From contig JAHWDD010000002.1 in assembly GCA_023897205.1 (NCBI GenBank), positions 4,836,001-4,900,000 on the forward strand: 64,000 nucleotides of DNA. Direction: 5' to 3'. The stretch is from Exophiala sp. HKRS030. Its lineage: Eukaryota > Ascomycota > Eurotiomycetes > Chaetothyriales > Herpotrichiellaceae. Position numbers and translations under genes: made by a program. The notes below the pieces were generated by a model. It was not told where the DNA came from and did no database searches. It worked only from the letters and a program-made list of their open reading frames with translations. Positions within the stretch are counted from its first letter, which is position 1; each line of letters begins with the position of its first letter. This document shows positions 46,507-57,909 of this stretch, piece after piece.

Positions 46507-47906
46507 CTATCCCTCAAAGGTGAAGCTAGCACCAACCTTGTGGGCAGCTTGGTTGAGGTTCTGAGTATCGAGTGAAGCACCGAGACCGAGGGTGACACCT
46601 GTGCCGAGCTTGACGTTGTAGGCGAGGGCAGCGATACCACGGTCATTGATCTTGGCCTATAGGTGGAAAAGCAAAACTAGTTAGCGAGATGTCCAACCAG
46701 TGCTGCGATAGTACAAAGAAGTAGAACGAGCTAGAAAGTGTGTTTGTGTTCGTCCTTGAAAACATACCTTTGCGAAAGAGCTGGGGTCTAGCTTGTATTT
46801 GCTGGCAACCTCCAATCCGACGTTTGAGCCTGCAGTAGAGTCCCAAGTGGCTTTGGCACCGGCCTCAACCTCGGTGTTGACCTTGTGGTAGTAGCTGGCG
46901 GAGAAGATGCTGAGGTTGTTGGTAGCAGTCACGGCGGCGGCGTAGCTTCCCTGTGAGTATCCTGCAGCGAGGGCATACTTGGTGATAGCAGCCTTTCCAA
47001 CATCATAGCCTCCCTCAGCACCGATGAGGAAACCTTCATGGCCAAGAGTAACGTCGAAGGTGGCTGTGGGTCCCTTGAAGAGGTCGGTGAAGAGACGGGT
47101 GTGGATGTTGGGTTGTTTGTACAAAAGGTTGAGTTTACCTCCATATGTCTTCTTTGCGGGGAGGTAGTTGGTGAGAACTTCAGCTTTGAGACCCTTGGTC
47201 AGGTTGTCTTCGAGCTCAAGCTTTGTGTCAAGGCTGTTGGATGTGGTCCAGGTCTGGGTAAGGGTCAAGCCTGTAGTTGGGGGTAAAATTGTCAGTCGCT
47301 ATATCCTCGGGGTTGAGGTCGAGAGAAGAAGGGAAAGGAATTGAAATCAACGATCTAGGCCAAAGCGTACCAGTTGCTTTATCGCTGTATTTTCCTTCAA
47401 TCTTTCCATTGCCGTTAATATGTGATATTCGTAAGTTTTGTTTTACAATTGAGGTGCTCACCGAGCCAGAGATGGGACCATCATGGGCGGATTTTCCCTT
47501 GACGTTGAAACTGCGGAGGACAAAGGATTTGGAGTCAGCTTGAGGTAACCTTGGGATTGCGATGAAGGAGGATTTTGTTGTGGATGGTATGCCAATCGCA
47601 AGCTCGGGGGTACAAGCTGATTCCGGCAGGGAATTGCGCAATTGGAGATGGACTTACACAACGCCGTTTGGTGCCTTGGACTTGACCTCAAGGTTGGCAG
47701 CGGTGGTATGGTAGAAGTCCTTGTTGAGGAGCTAGCCATGGGGGAAGAATCAGTCAGCTCAATCGATCAATTGATTCCAGGGCCATGGTTCCGGAAGAAC
47801 GAGGCGGAGGAGAGCAGAGGGAGGTTGAATATGTTGAATGGGGGGATGTCCTCACATCATTCGCTGGTTTAGCGATGTCGCTGAAGGGAACTGGAATGCC
47901 GCTCAT
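46507..47906 (-). CDS. POR1: Mitochondrial outer-membrane porin (VDAC)
   Basis: This beta-barrel channel passes metabolites, including ATP and NAD(H), across the outer membrane. Six exons (47906-47856, 47731-47658, 47510-47462, 47401-47371, 47270-46768, 46656-46507) join in frame to 285 residues, the family length. Landmarks are the amphipathic N-terminal helix (PVPFSDIAKPANDLLNKDFY), NVKGKSAHDGPISGS, IEGKYSDKATG carried by a 31-base exon, LTLTQTWTTSNSLDTKLE, the GHEGFLIGAEGGYDV block near the eukaryotic porin signature, ASKYKLDPSSFAKAKIND and the terminal KVGASFTFEG beta strand. The acceptor before the 31-base exon has a weak pyrimidine tract but is the only one that keeps homology. The early splitting into several tiny exons is typical of fungal porin genes. 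Confidence 0.95.
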
Positions 47907-49156
47907 GTTGGAGGATGGGGGTATTGAAGGGTGAGAGATCAAGGATGAAGGATTGAATGTAGGGTGTTCTTGTGAGGAGGAAGTGGTTGAGTTATGGCAG
48001 CAGTGACGGGTTGGTTGATCTACGGCAAAAAGTGCAAAGTGTTGTTTTTGGAGAGTCTCGGGCAGGAGCTTCACGATTGAGGTTCAGAAGTGATCACGAG
48101 TGATCCACTGGTCCACTAGTGAATTAGGGAACTAGTCCACCTAGTCCACCTAGTCCAGTCGTGCAGCAGCAACTAAGTAGTGGTCCTTTGTCTGGCACTG
48201 GTAGCAGTAATAGCGGCAAGACTGTAGCAGTCGGGAAAGGATCCCACGGAGGACTCGCACTTCTGCAAGGGAAAAGTCGGAGAGTTTTGTTTACCAGGCA
48301 CCGATCAGCCAATCACGATCTCTCATCGCAGCGTGTGACCTAAACGGTGGATCACGTTTCCTCTCACCAGATTCCTTGGTTCCAACTTTGGCCGATACTG
48401 TCCGGGTAGGGGTGCAGCAATCATTCCAAGTCCAAGCAAGACAACGAGCCCAATGCCATCGTTCATAGCGATCTGCGGAGTATGCATCCGGACCTATGTA
48501 CCTATGTACAGTATGTTGTATCTTGCACCCAGAGTGACCCAGGTACTGTACTCCGTAAGTATGCACCGGACAATAGAATGGCCGTGAAAATCCCTCCGAA
48601 CAAGTCTCTACGGAGTATTAATCCAACAACTCCATGCCCTTTCATGCCCCTTTCATGCCCCTGTTCATAATTCCGTACATTCGATGAGCAAAAAGGCCCC
48701 TATGGGCTCTGGCCCTTGATGGCGCAATAGACATAAATATTAGCAACAATGACACATGTGATTTTGTAATTTGTATATATTTCTTCTTCCCGCTGCAGCA
48801 CTCTGCCTCTCTAGACAAGCAAGCTACCTCTAATGCTTGCCAGCGTATAATCTACCTACTCAATAATCTCCTGCTGTCCTGCTGTCCTGCTGTCCTGCTC
48901 TCCTGCTACCTATATCTAGATATCATCGTCGTCATCATCTGTCTCCATTAGATTCTTAATTTGTTCCTTGACCTTTTCATTTGGGCAGGGCTGGCAACAG
49001 GTTCGCTCGTGCCACGGTAAAAAACATATTCTAGCAGACTCGACCGTCCCACGACGTACTTTTTTTCGCAGAGATTTTTTTCGAGAAAGACGTTGACATG
49101 TCTGGCTGCACAGAATCCCACCCGCAAAATATTTGAACGCCTCACCATAATTGGTA
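47907..49156. other. Region between porin and asparagine synthetase genes
   Basis: This holds the porin promoter (right of 47906) and the asparagine synthetase 3' region. Features are CTAGTCCAC tandem words near 48110-48160, TACTCCGTA/TACGGAGTA words at 48549-48557 and 48609-48617, and the CCTGCTGT repeat listed separately. No gene is supported. Confidence 0.45.
48869..48906. repeat. CCTGCTGT tandem repeat
   Basis: About four head-to-tail copies of cctgctgt (last copy variant) lie in the 3' region of the asparagine synthetase gene. Confidence 0.8.
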
Positions 49157-51029
49157 TCAAGACCCGCTTTCACCGTCGTTCTCATATCTCGCAAGATGCG
49201 CCCCAATCGCTCGACCACTAGGATCCGTCTGTTTTGACCAAGTAGGAGTCCATCTCATCACAGTCGAAGCACAGTACGATGGGAAATGCTCATCGAACAT
49301 TGTCCGGTACCAGTATGCTTCTTTGCTGGTTGGAACATCCTTTCCCCATTCGGCTTTGGGGTTTGCCAGCATCTCGTCCGTTACGTTGAGTGCCGCGTTG
49401 TCTTTGAGCGCGTCGATCCAACCATATCCAACTCCGTCGCTGAATTGTTCCTTTTGACGCCAAAGAATGTTGTCGGGAAGGTATGGCTCAACATCCGGTT
49501 CGTCTGAAGTATCGAATGCCTTTCGAATGATGTACTTTTCAATGCGATCCTTTGTGCACATCTTCTCCTGTGGATCAATGTTCATGGCCACCTCCAGGAA
49601 TTGCTTGTCAAGGAATGGCACACGAGCTTCCACGCCCCATGCAGAAGTCGACTTGTTGGCACGGAGGCAATCTGACAAATGAAGGTTCTTCACACGCTTG
49701 ACTGTTTCCGCATGGAATTCCTCCTTGTTTGGTGCCCCATGGAAGTAGAGATATCCACCGAATATTTCATCACTTCCCTCACCACTCAACACCATCTTGA
49801 CGCCCATGGCTTTGATTTTTCTGCTCAACAAGTACATCGGAGTCGAGGCACGGATCGTGGTGACATCGTATGACTCGAGGTGGTAGATGACATCTGACAA
49901 AGCATCCAATCCTTCTTGAATGGTGAATGTGAAGTCATAGTGCTTGGTTCCCAAGAATTTCGCGACTTCGAGGGCGGCTTTGGTGTCTGGAGCACCGGGT
50001 AAACCGATCGAGAACGAGTGTAACTGAGGGAGGAAGGTAACAGTGGACAGTTCGTCATCATCGTCAATGCCCACCAATTTGGTCCCGGTCTTGGGCACTC
50101 CGCTGACTGCGCCGTTGACTTCACCGTTGACTGAACCATTGGTGTGAGCTCGCTCCACAAGAGCACGTTGGCGAAGAGATTCTCTTTGCGCGATGGATGC
50201 GGTCAAGCTTGAATCCAAGCCTCCAGACAAGAGAACACCATATGGAACTTCAGCCATCAGACGCTTCAGAACCGATTTCTCCAAGGTCTTTCTGAGCAGC
50301 TTCAGATCAAGTGGGTTGGTTGGAACCCGAGCGGGGTCCCACCAGGTAGGTTCAAAGTATCGCGTGATCGCATCGGTCTTGGAGTCGTAGACGTGGCCCG
50401 GTGGGAAAACATCGATTTTGTCGCAGACAGGGGCAAGGGCTTTGAGCTCCGAGGCAAAATAGACGGCGCCGGGAGTCTGAGAGGATCGGCCAATGTAGAA
50501 GGAAGTGATGCCGATAGGGTCTCGAGCGGCAACGGTTCGGTCTTGGTCCTTGTCGTACAAAACAAAGGAAAACATGCCATCGAGCTGCTTGGGGGCATCG
50601 ATACCATGTTCAAGGTACAGAGGGATGATGACTTCGCAGTCACTGTGTGTCTTGAAGTTATAAGGGGTTTTCAACTGCTTGCGCAGGATTCGGTGGTTGT
50701 AAATTTCGCCATTGACGGCCAGTGCGACAGTGCCTTCATCGTTGACCAAAGGCTGAGCCCCGCTGTCGACGCCGACGATACTGAGACGCTCATGGCATAA
50801 AATGGTGTTTTTCCCAGTCCAGTTGCCAGACCAGTCGGGTCCACGGTGTCGCAGACATTTAACACACTGGAGTGCTTGAGTTTTAAAGGCGGCTATTGAA
50901 GGATGGCTGCAATTGCAAGGTTAGTTAGCAAGGATACGACCATGATGCACAGTAAACAGTAAACGTGGGATTGATGCCGCTATGGAAGCAGGAACAGACA
51001 TACCCATGACAGGCGAAGATACCACACAT
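49157..51029 (-). CDS. ASN2: Asparagine synthetase (glutamine-hydrolysing)
   Basis: This enzyme makes asparagine from aspartate, ATP and glutamine in the cytosol. Exons 51029-51004 and 50906-49157 join in frame to 591 residues. The N-terminal nucleophile Cys2 is in MCGIFACHG, encoded by the short first exon. The glutaminase domain continues with [29 protein letters not shown] and [11 protein letters not shown]. The synthetase domain starts near residue 210 with the PP-loop [15 protein letters not shown], then [31 protein letters not shown] and [13 protein letters not shown] Gly/Asn/Val-rich insertion ([11 protein letters not shown]) lies between the PP-loop and HSFSIG, a spot that is variable in fungi. 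A TGACTCA general-control element is about 145 bp upstream, consistent with Gcn4/CPC1 control. Start choice is fixed by the invariant MCG. Confidence 0.97.
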
Positions 51030-51173
51030 GACTGCCCACGAACACTGCAAGTTGATTTGAGTGCCTTGCTTGGAATGATGAAGCTGTGAATGTATGCAAG
51101 TGAGGAAAAGTGTGGCGGCGTGGGCGTGGGAGGAAATAAAAAGTTCGACGCAGGCCAGAAAATTGGAGCGGGA

Positions 51174-51180
51174 TGACTCA
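51174..51180. promoter_or_regulatory. Gcn4/CPC1-type element upstream of asparagine synthetase
   Basis: TGACTCA lies about 145 bp upstream of the start codon, the consensus for Gcn4/CPC1/CpcA. Asparagine synthetase is a standard target of general amino-acid control. The site is inferred, not tested. Confidence 0.5.
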
Positions 51181-53290
51181 AAATTCCAAGGTTTGGAGTG
51201 ACGGAGTGCGATGGACGCCAGTGGAACGAGGGGACGTGGCTTATTGGGGGGAGGGGGGATTGTAAGGAGGCACGGGAGTGTACCTAACTAGGGCCGAGGA
51301 GCCTAGAGGACTAGGGCCAGGTGGGAAGGGCTTTAACTACTTGTTAGGTGGTTAGTTAATCGATTAGATAGATAGTGCCACACTTGAACAAGAGCCTAAC
51401 TTAAAAGACTGTGGCACAAGGGCCAAGGCTAGGGACCTCACCAATTCCTCGGGCTTGATGCTGGGCTCTAGTTAAAGCCTTTTATCTACTCCGAGCCCTT
51501 ACAATATCGTTTGGGTCTTCAGTCCTAGACTCTTGTTGAGGGGTTACTGGGACTTGAGGGGGCGTTCGGACGTCAGTACCGGCAACTTAGACGCCTAGGT
51601 AGTTAGGCACACAAAACATAAGGTGATCGATCAGTCTCTGAACTTCTCAACTGACACCAAAGTCATCAGTTGATGCCTCTGTATAAATACCTTCCAAGTC
51701 CATGTCCACCACAATTTACTCCGCCTTTTCCCTCGCATAGGGAGTCGAGTAGATGTGACACCAAACAACCAAACGCACACTCAAAAGTTTAAACTCATCT
51801 GGAACCACATGGCCTTCAGGCCAGCCTCTGTGCAAGTCCAATGCAGTCGTGACTGTTTCCAATGCAGCCAGCATCTATAGAACCAAACTTAACAGTGGCA
51901 CCCAAGTGGCATTGGTAGTTCTTCCGTAGTTAGAGGATCGTCCCATGATCTCACCAGTCACCAGGGCCATAATTACCCTTTGGTCATCTCTCCACTCATC
52001 CCAACATGACAGGCTGTTGGAGCGTGGGACTGGGGCGGTGGGAGGTCGGCCGTCGCACAATACTTTTTACTAACTACCTACTCTGCACGGAGTACTCCTC
52101 TGCACCAACGACCGAGTAACTACGTTAGCGACGGTAAGTTAGTTAACGACTTAGTCAAGGCCTCAAGGCCCAAAGCGCAAAAGCCCACGATAAAGATAAG
52201 GGTGCGCCGGCAGTGGATCTCGCCTCCCGGAAAGCCCTGCAAAGACCTGCAAGTTTTGCCCCTCAATTCCACGCCAGGGGGCCCATCCAGCTGAAGGTTT
52301 TTTTCCTCCCCCTTCGAGGCGTTTTGAGATTTTTGGGTAATAAAAATCAATTTCTTCGGATACCAATCCGGACACCGCCAATTGCCTGACGCTGTGGTTT
52401 CTTGATCATACCTGTCACGAGTCCCTCCCCGCTCTCGGACCCGTCCATGGGCCATGGCTGAGCTTCGAGTGGGATGGGATTGTCATTGAGGCCTCCTAGG
52501 CCGCCTAGACCGCCTTGGTCATGGAATCATGGTTGAGGGTATTGATTGCCTCTCTCTGGGGTTGGAATATCTGGCACGCGACTGATAAACAATCCCGGCT
52601 TGGTGTTGACATCTTTGTTCGGGTTGTTTGATGACCTGCGAATCATATCCAGATCATCTTCCGCTTCGGGATCTCACGTCGTACTTGGGCAGCAATCATG
52701 ATTATGCACTTCTCTTGGAATTACAAAAAGCCTCATCTCAACCGAACAACCTGGAGAGATCACGACTAAGAAAAGACATCGAATTGAATGATCCATGTCT
52801 CGGACACGATGGTGGCCTGCATCTCCCCGCATTGCCAGGTACCTACAGGCTAGACGGGCTAGGTACGAAGTGTGCAAGGACTACGGAGTATGAAGGTAGG
52901 CGTGGTAGCCCCGTAGCCTGTAGGGAGTAGGTAAGCTCATCCACCGTCATCGGCCCTGACCCCTGGGTGCGCTTAGGGCATTCGGTACTCCATGCAATGC
53001 CATGCCACGGCTCAAGCACCCCCACGCTTTCGCTCTTCGGGCATCCTCATCTGCTCCCCGGTCCAATGTCTGACTAGAGATACCGCTTTGACTGTTAGCT
53101 CATTTCTGGGTATCCGATACAGCAATCGGAGCCACGGCTTCGGTGTCCCGGCCCTTGCGAAAAAGCAAATCCTGCGTGATCCTGCAAAAGAGACTGCAAG
53201 TCTGTGACATGGCCACCTGATATGCTTCACACGCTTTCAAATGCCTCTTGTTCATCTGGCCAACTCCATGCCCCAGATCTCATGTATGTC

Positions 53291-53319
53291 CTGTCCAGTC
53301 CAGTCCAGTCCAGTCCAGC
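53291..53319. repeat. TCCAG pentamer repeat
   Basis: Five head-to-tail TCCAG units downstream of the UBC9 gene. Confidence 0.8.
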
Positions 53320-53531
53320 CCAAATTTGCCCGCATCTGCCATGTCATGATGTGTGACCCCAGTGAAACTCCGCGCTCAATACAGCTGCATGCACAATACT
53401 GGTACTCTATTCCCATCAAATCGTGACTGTCGTGCGCCATCGTCCATGTCCTGGTCGATGCTGAACTCCGCCTCTCGTGTGCTGATATGCCATGCAATGC
53501 GATGCATTGCCAACAACCACCTTTCTCCATA

Positions 53532-54137
53532 TTACGGTGCGGGGTTTTCCTTGACAATACTCTTGACCTTACGTTCGTACGCTTGCAGGTCCTTCTTGAA
53601 GAGGTTGTATGCATCAGCCTGCGCTGGAGATTCAGGGTTGGGATCGTTCAGGAGGTCTTGAATTCCCAACAGAATCTGCTTGATTGTGATTGCTGGTTTC
53701 CAGCCCTCCTCCTCATTTAAGATCGAGAGACAAACTGTGCCCGAAGGATAGACATTGGGGTGAAACAATGGTGGCACAAATCGACCTAATGTTGGACATG
53801 TCAGTATTTGATCATCATCTCCAGTCAGCGTGGGTGCAGGCGCAAGCGCATAAATCCCTCACATTTGGGTGGTTTCGTAGGATATTCATCTGGGAAAGTC
53901 AAGTTGAGTTTGAACAATCCTCCCTCCCAGATGGTCTTGTCCTTCCCTGGGATGCCCACTTCCCAGTTCTTCAGATCGACTACTCCCGTAGCTCCGCGTG
54001 CAGGTTTGGCAAAGAAGCCAAATGGGTGATCCTTCCGCCACTGTTTTCTAGCACTTTCAATCAGACGAGCCCAAGACATGGATAAAGAGGTGGCCATCGT
54101 ACCGTTCTTCTTGGAGGCGATTGAGGCACAGAGACAT
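53532..54137 (-). CDS. UBC9: SUMO-conjugating enzyme E2
   Basis: This E2 enzyme carries SUMO from the Aos1/Uba2 E1 to target lysines, mainly in the nucleus. Exons 54137-54103, 54053-53863 and 53785-53532 join in frame to 159 residues, matching UBC9. The first exon encodes [15 protein letters not shown] readings starting further upstream without this splice give a wrong N terminus. Visible blocks are [44 protein letters not shown] joined to [16 protein letters not shown], the catalytic Cys in [18 protein letters not shown], and [16 protein letters not shown]. The HPNVYPSG plus WKPAI pattern separates it from ubiquitin E2s. It ends in a short Pro-Ala extension. The 5' neighbour is ALG11 on the same strand. 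Confidence 0.96.
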
Positions 54138-54580
54138 GATGAGTGATTTCTGCGTGGTGTGTCACAGGGCAGAGGTGTCGGGACGGCCACGAGGCTGTCG
54201 CAGATTGAGAATTCTTCGGTGGGTACTGTTTCCAAATTGAATGTTCACTAGGTCGATGAAGAATGAGGTCGGGTTGGAAACACTACAAGTGAGAGATGCG
54301 GCGACGATCACCATCGAAGATGAAGATCAGGCACGACAGCCTTGCAGATGGAACTTTGATGCCGATCTTGGCATTTACACGGTCACGTGTTGATCAACCA
54401 TTACCTTTCTTCGTCACATGCACCAACTTGCACATAAAGTGGCGAGATGTTACAACTGGTTGGTAAACGTTGAATTACATGTGGAAGTGTCAGAAGATAC
54501 TACGCATGATCAGGTGAAGTAAACACGCAACTGGGTATCATTGATTTGAATCATAATCTCTATACCAACGGTTGACCTGC
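54138..54580. promoter_or_regulatory. UBC9 promoter / ALG11 3' region
   Basis: About 440 bp between two same-strand genes with no coding feature seen. Confidence 0.4.
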
Positions 54581-56237
54581 TTACGGCCCACCGGCAGACT
54601 TTGGCCCTGACAAAAGCACCAGCACTTGCATCTCCTTGATCCATTTCTCCGCGAACGCAGCCTCGGTAAACCTCTTGGTGCTGGCTCGGCCTCTAAGTCG
54701 CATTTCATGTCGTTGTTGAATATCTAGCGATTCGACCTTGTCAAATCCTGCTGCATACTCATCATCTGTTTCGGCAAGATATCCGATGATTTGACCATTG
54801 TAAGGCACTACAATATCGAGTTTAGGCCCGCCGCTGTTATGGACGACAGGGATTAGTCCTGCCGCAAGGCCTTCGACGTTTCCGATCCCAAAATGCTCCG
54901 AGTACATGCCGTTGGTCGTGATGCTGGCCTTTTGTAGATACTCAAGAATTGTTGAGAATGGAGCATCACAGATGAAGGTCGTCACATCGTCAATCTTCAG
55001 TTCTCGTGCTTGTAGCCGGAGATTATAGATATGTCTCTCGTCCGGTGTATTACTTCTAACTGAACCAATCAATACAAGCCTAGGGTTTCTTTTGGACTGG
55101 CGGTGATACTTAGCAAATGCCCGGAGGATAAGAGAGTGATTCTTCTCTGGCCGAAATTGAGCAATGTAGAGCACCATATTCTCCCGTTGTTTCTCACTCT
55201 CCGGGGTAATTTTTACCTTTGATGTTAGTTCTTCCACAGGACAAGGTGGGTAGACGACGGCGGCAAAGTTGGAGGACTTTCTCTTCGGTCTCCAGAGTTG
55301 TCGAATGTGACCTTGGGTCCAGGTAGAATTGCACATGACAACATCAATCTGACTTCCAACCCATCCGTATAGCCATGCGAAGGCCTGCCAGTAGATACGT
55401 TTGACTTTGCCTTTGAAACCAACTCCTGCTCCTGAATGGATGCCTTTGTCTCCTGTGGTATCGTTGAGACTTTCAAGCATGTCGGTGGAGATTGTAGGGT
55501 AGTGCACATATGCCGCCGTGGGAACACCTGGGAAAAGGTATCGGCAGTATGCCACCGCAAAGGCATAACCCATAGTATCGATGAAGATATCTGGTGCCAG
55601 TAATGAAAAAGCTTCATGAGCTAATATCAAAGAACCGAGTGACTGGCCAGCGAGAGTGAAATATGGATATGTGTTGGCAAGGACGAACCGGCGTCTTGTG
55701 AGGTAGATGAAGACTAGGGAATGTTCTTGTAGCTTGATCCCGAAGCGGCTTTGAACCGTTGCGACTACAATTGATCGTTCAATGTCATGATCACCGGTGT
55801 AGACAGCACAAGTGGCTCCTGGCCACCGTCGTTGAGTTGCTGCAATGGCTGCCCAAAGGACCCTTTCGCCACCTCCACCGGCATTACTCAAAACCAGTTA
55901 GCAGTCTCTCGAGAACGTGAGGGCGAGTTGCTCACCAGAAGGGATGGAAAAATCCCACAATCCCGTGCCAATCATCCTGGAGTGGCTGTCCATTCTCTGC
56001 TTCGCCAGCCTTCTCTACCTTCTCCCAATCATCTTCCGTGTCGGGTTGTTCAAATTGATCCTTTGCAATCGCTGCTCTGTCCTTGCTGACCTTTGCAAGG
56101 ATGGCTGCTCTCCGTTCTTGACCTTGAGATTCCAAAGACCAACCTACAGCACGTAAAGCGAGCTGGACCAGCCCTACGCCAAGAACTGGAAGTAGGGCAA
56201 CAATGGCGATGAATGTGATCAGACTAGAGGCAGCCAT
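54581..56237 (-). CDS. ALG11: GDP-mannose:Man3GlcNAc2-PP-dolichol alpha-1,2-mannosyltransferase
   Basis: This ER enzyme adds the fourth and fifth mannoses to the lipid-linked N-glycan precursor on the cytosolic face. Exons 56237-55936 and 55886-54581 join in frame to 535 residues. An N-terminal membrane anchor (SLITFIAIVALLPVLGVGLVQ) is followed by a charged linker and the family start GFFHPFCNAGGGGERVLW rebuilt over the intron. Then come DIFIDTMGYAFA, AAYVHYPTISTDML, CNSTWTQGHIRQLW, and the GT4 nucleotide-sugar half with VLYIAQFRPEKNHSLILRAF, LVLIGSVRS, and the EX7E region SEHFGIGNVEGLAAGLIPVVHNSGGP. The C-terminal LSGPKSAGGP is short and polar. The 79-codon minus-strand ORF at 56304-56543, ending 66 bp before the start, could be an upstream ORF but has no known domain. 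Confidence 0.96.
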
Positions 56238-56841
56238 GGTCGCTGCAATAGTCCAGTCTCAGACCAAGCCACATGCTCTCTCAAGTGCCAATATACATGT
56301 GTTTCACAGAACAGGTTGATGGTGATTGTTGCTTGCATTAGAGGTGGCAAGATACCAAGTTGTCTTGATCACATCAAGCGGATGTGGTTGGTCTCCATCA
56401 ACCATCAAGCGAAGGTCGAATGACGCAGGGAACAGTGCAAATTTCGGTAAACTTGCCTGAAATACTCCGACTTGAATAACTTGGTCGGGTGGGTAGTTAT
56501 GGTAGGTCGCCGAATAGTCAATACGCTCAAGCATCGACGACATCTTTAGGGGCTGGCTTGGGTGGCTGCGCGGGTGGTTTGGGAGCTCCAGGGCCCTAAC
56601 CGGGCAAGCGTCCAGGTAGTGAACTCCCTAACTAGATGCCTAATACATTGCTGTGGCTAATAAAACTCCCCAGACCAATCGGATATGCCCAACAGCTCAT
56701 CCGTTTCTCAAGACGGATTTCCAACTGCACCTTACAACCTCATCCATGATATCTTTCTCAGCCCACCATCAAGCGTGCACACCGTGCAACGACTCTGCTT
56801 GACATAACTCGAAGTCGTCGTCCTTCCGATGGGCCTTACCA
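56238..56841. promoter_or_regulatory. Divergent region ALG11 / COX18
   Basis: This 604 bp region carries both promoters. It includes a minus-strand 79-codon ORF (56304-56543) of unknown meaning. Confidence 0.4.
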
Positions 56842-57909
56842 ATGTCCACGTTAAAAAACTTGCGATGTTTAAACGTCTGTCGAACTAGACCACAAGTCCA
56901 CCATGTCCACTCTGTAACCACTCCTCTGCGCAGCTTTCATGCTTCAAGACCAAATCACATAGTTCCCGAGTTGTTACAAGCTTCTCACTGGCTCTTCCAG
57001 GAAGTTCACTCGGTCACCGGTTTACCATGGGCACTTTCAATTCCTCTTACAGCGGCACTTGCCAGATTTTCCTGGTTCCCCATCCAGCTCATCATCGACC
57101 GCAATACAAAGCGCCGAGTGATAATGTCACACCCTTTACAAGCGTGGCGGAAGATCTATCGCGCTCAAGCCGTCATTCGATATCCTCCGAAGACTATGAA
57201 AGCTGCAGAGGATGCTGAGGGATGGGTACAAGCTCAACTCAAGATACGGCAAAAAATGTTGGAGAAGGATTCCAACATACTTCCTACAGCGGTGCCTTTC
57301 ATTCTCACCGTTTCATTTTTGCCCATTTGGATCCTCAATGCAGATGTTGTAAGGCGTATGACAGGCGATACCAGCACCATCACCTCGTGGCTAGGGCTGA
57401 TGCCTCCCGGCAGCGTCAACTCTGAAATTGTTCCTGCAGAGCCAGGTCTAGCAACCGAAGGCCTCCCATGGATTACGGATCTGGTCTCACAGGATCCCTA
57501 CTATATTCTCCCACTAATTTTTACCTTTCTCTCAGTTATAAATGCGAGGTTGGCCATTGGAACTCATCTCAATGCTGAAACGAGGGCAAATATTTACCAT
57601 CGACTGAAGCATTTGCCTTTAGGACAACGATTCCGTCATCCTCAGTACCTAATGATGAATATAGCCGAGGCTGTCATCGCTGCATCTCTCATATTCCCTG
57701 CATACTTGACCTATGTTGGTGCTTCTTCCGTTCTGGTTCTGTATCTGATGGGTTCTGCTTCGGCGCAAATGCTGCAAAGGCCACTTAGCAAATTGGTTGC
57801 GGGAAACTTCAACGCCCAGAATATTAAACCGATGGAAACCAAAGCACCCCAACCTGTGTACAGGGCATGGACAACAAGATCGATGCAAGGAAACTCCGGG
57901 CGAGATTAA
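56842..57909 (+). CDS. COX18: Mitochondrial inner-membrane insertase, Oxa1/YidC family (COX18-like)
   Basis: The single exon gives 355 residues. The first about 40 residues (NLRCLNVCRTRPQVHH, RSFHASRPNH) form an Arg/Ser/His-rich presequence with an R-2/-10 style RSFHAS cleavage motif. The family core opens with WLFQEVHSVTGLPWALSIPLTAAL and FSWFPIQL, followed by a matrix loop (KTMKAAEDAEGWVQAQLKIRQKML). Further helices are AVPFILTVSFLPIWIL, the segment around YYILPLIFTFLSVIN, NIAEAVIAASLIFPAYL and SSVLVLYLMGSASAQML. Overall arrangement and length fit Cox18, which exports the Cox2 C-terminal tail, better than Oxa1, because no long Oxa1-type C-terminal ribosome-binding coil is present. It is divergent from ALG11. 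Confidence 0.9.
   Translation: MSTLKNLRCLNVCRTRPQVHHVHSVTTPLRSFHASRPNHIVPELLQASHWLFQEVHSVTGLPWALSIPLTAALARFSWFPIQLIIDRNTKRRVIMSHPLQAWRKIYRAQAVIRYPPKTMKAAEDAEGWVQAQLKIRQKMLEKDSNILPTAVPFILTVSFLPIWILNADVVRRMTGDTSTITSWLGLMPPGSVNSEIVPAEPGLATEGLPWITDLVSQDPYYILPLIFTFLSVINARLAIGTHLNAETRANIYHRLKHLPLGQRFRHPQYLMMNIAEAVIAASLIFPAYLTYVGASSVLVLYLMGSASAQMLQRPLSKLVAGNFNAQNIKPMETKAPQPVYRAWTTRSMQGNSGRD

Larger units (their letters stand above)
51030..53531. other. 2.5 kb intergenic region, asparagine synthetase promoter side to UBC9
   Basis: Apart from the Gcn4-type site I see no gene. It is rich in CCTAG, TTAGG and GGTAG words (51280-51610) and contains TACGGAGTA (52882-52890), CACGGAGTACTCC (about 52086-52098) and a TCCAG repeat at 53291-53319. 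Short ORFs lack domains. Confidence 0.5.

Noticed and set aside
46136..46564. Plus-strand ORF of 142 codons beside porin
   Set aside because: Its 3' part is antisense to the conserved last porin exon and the remainder has no domain.
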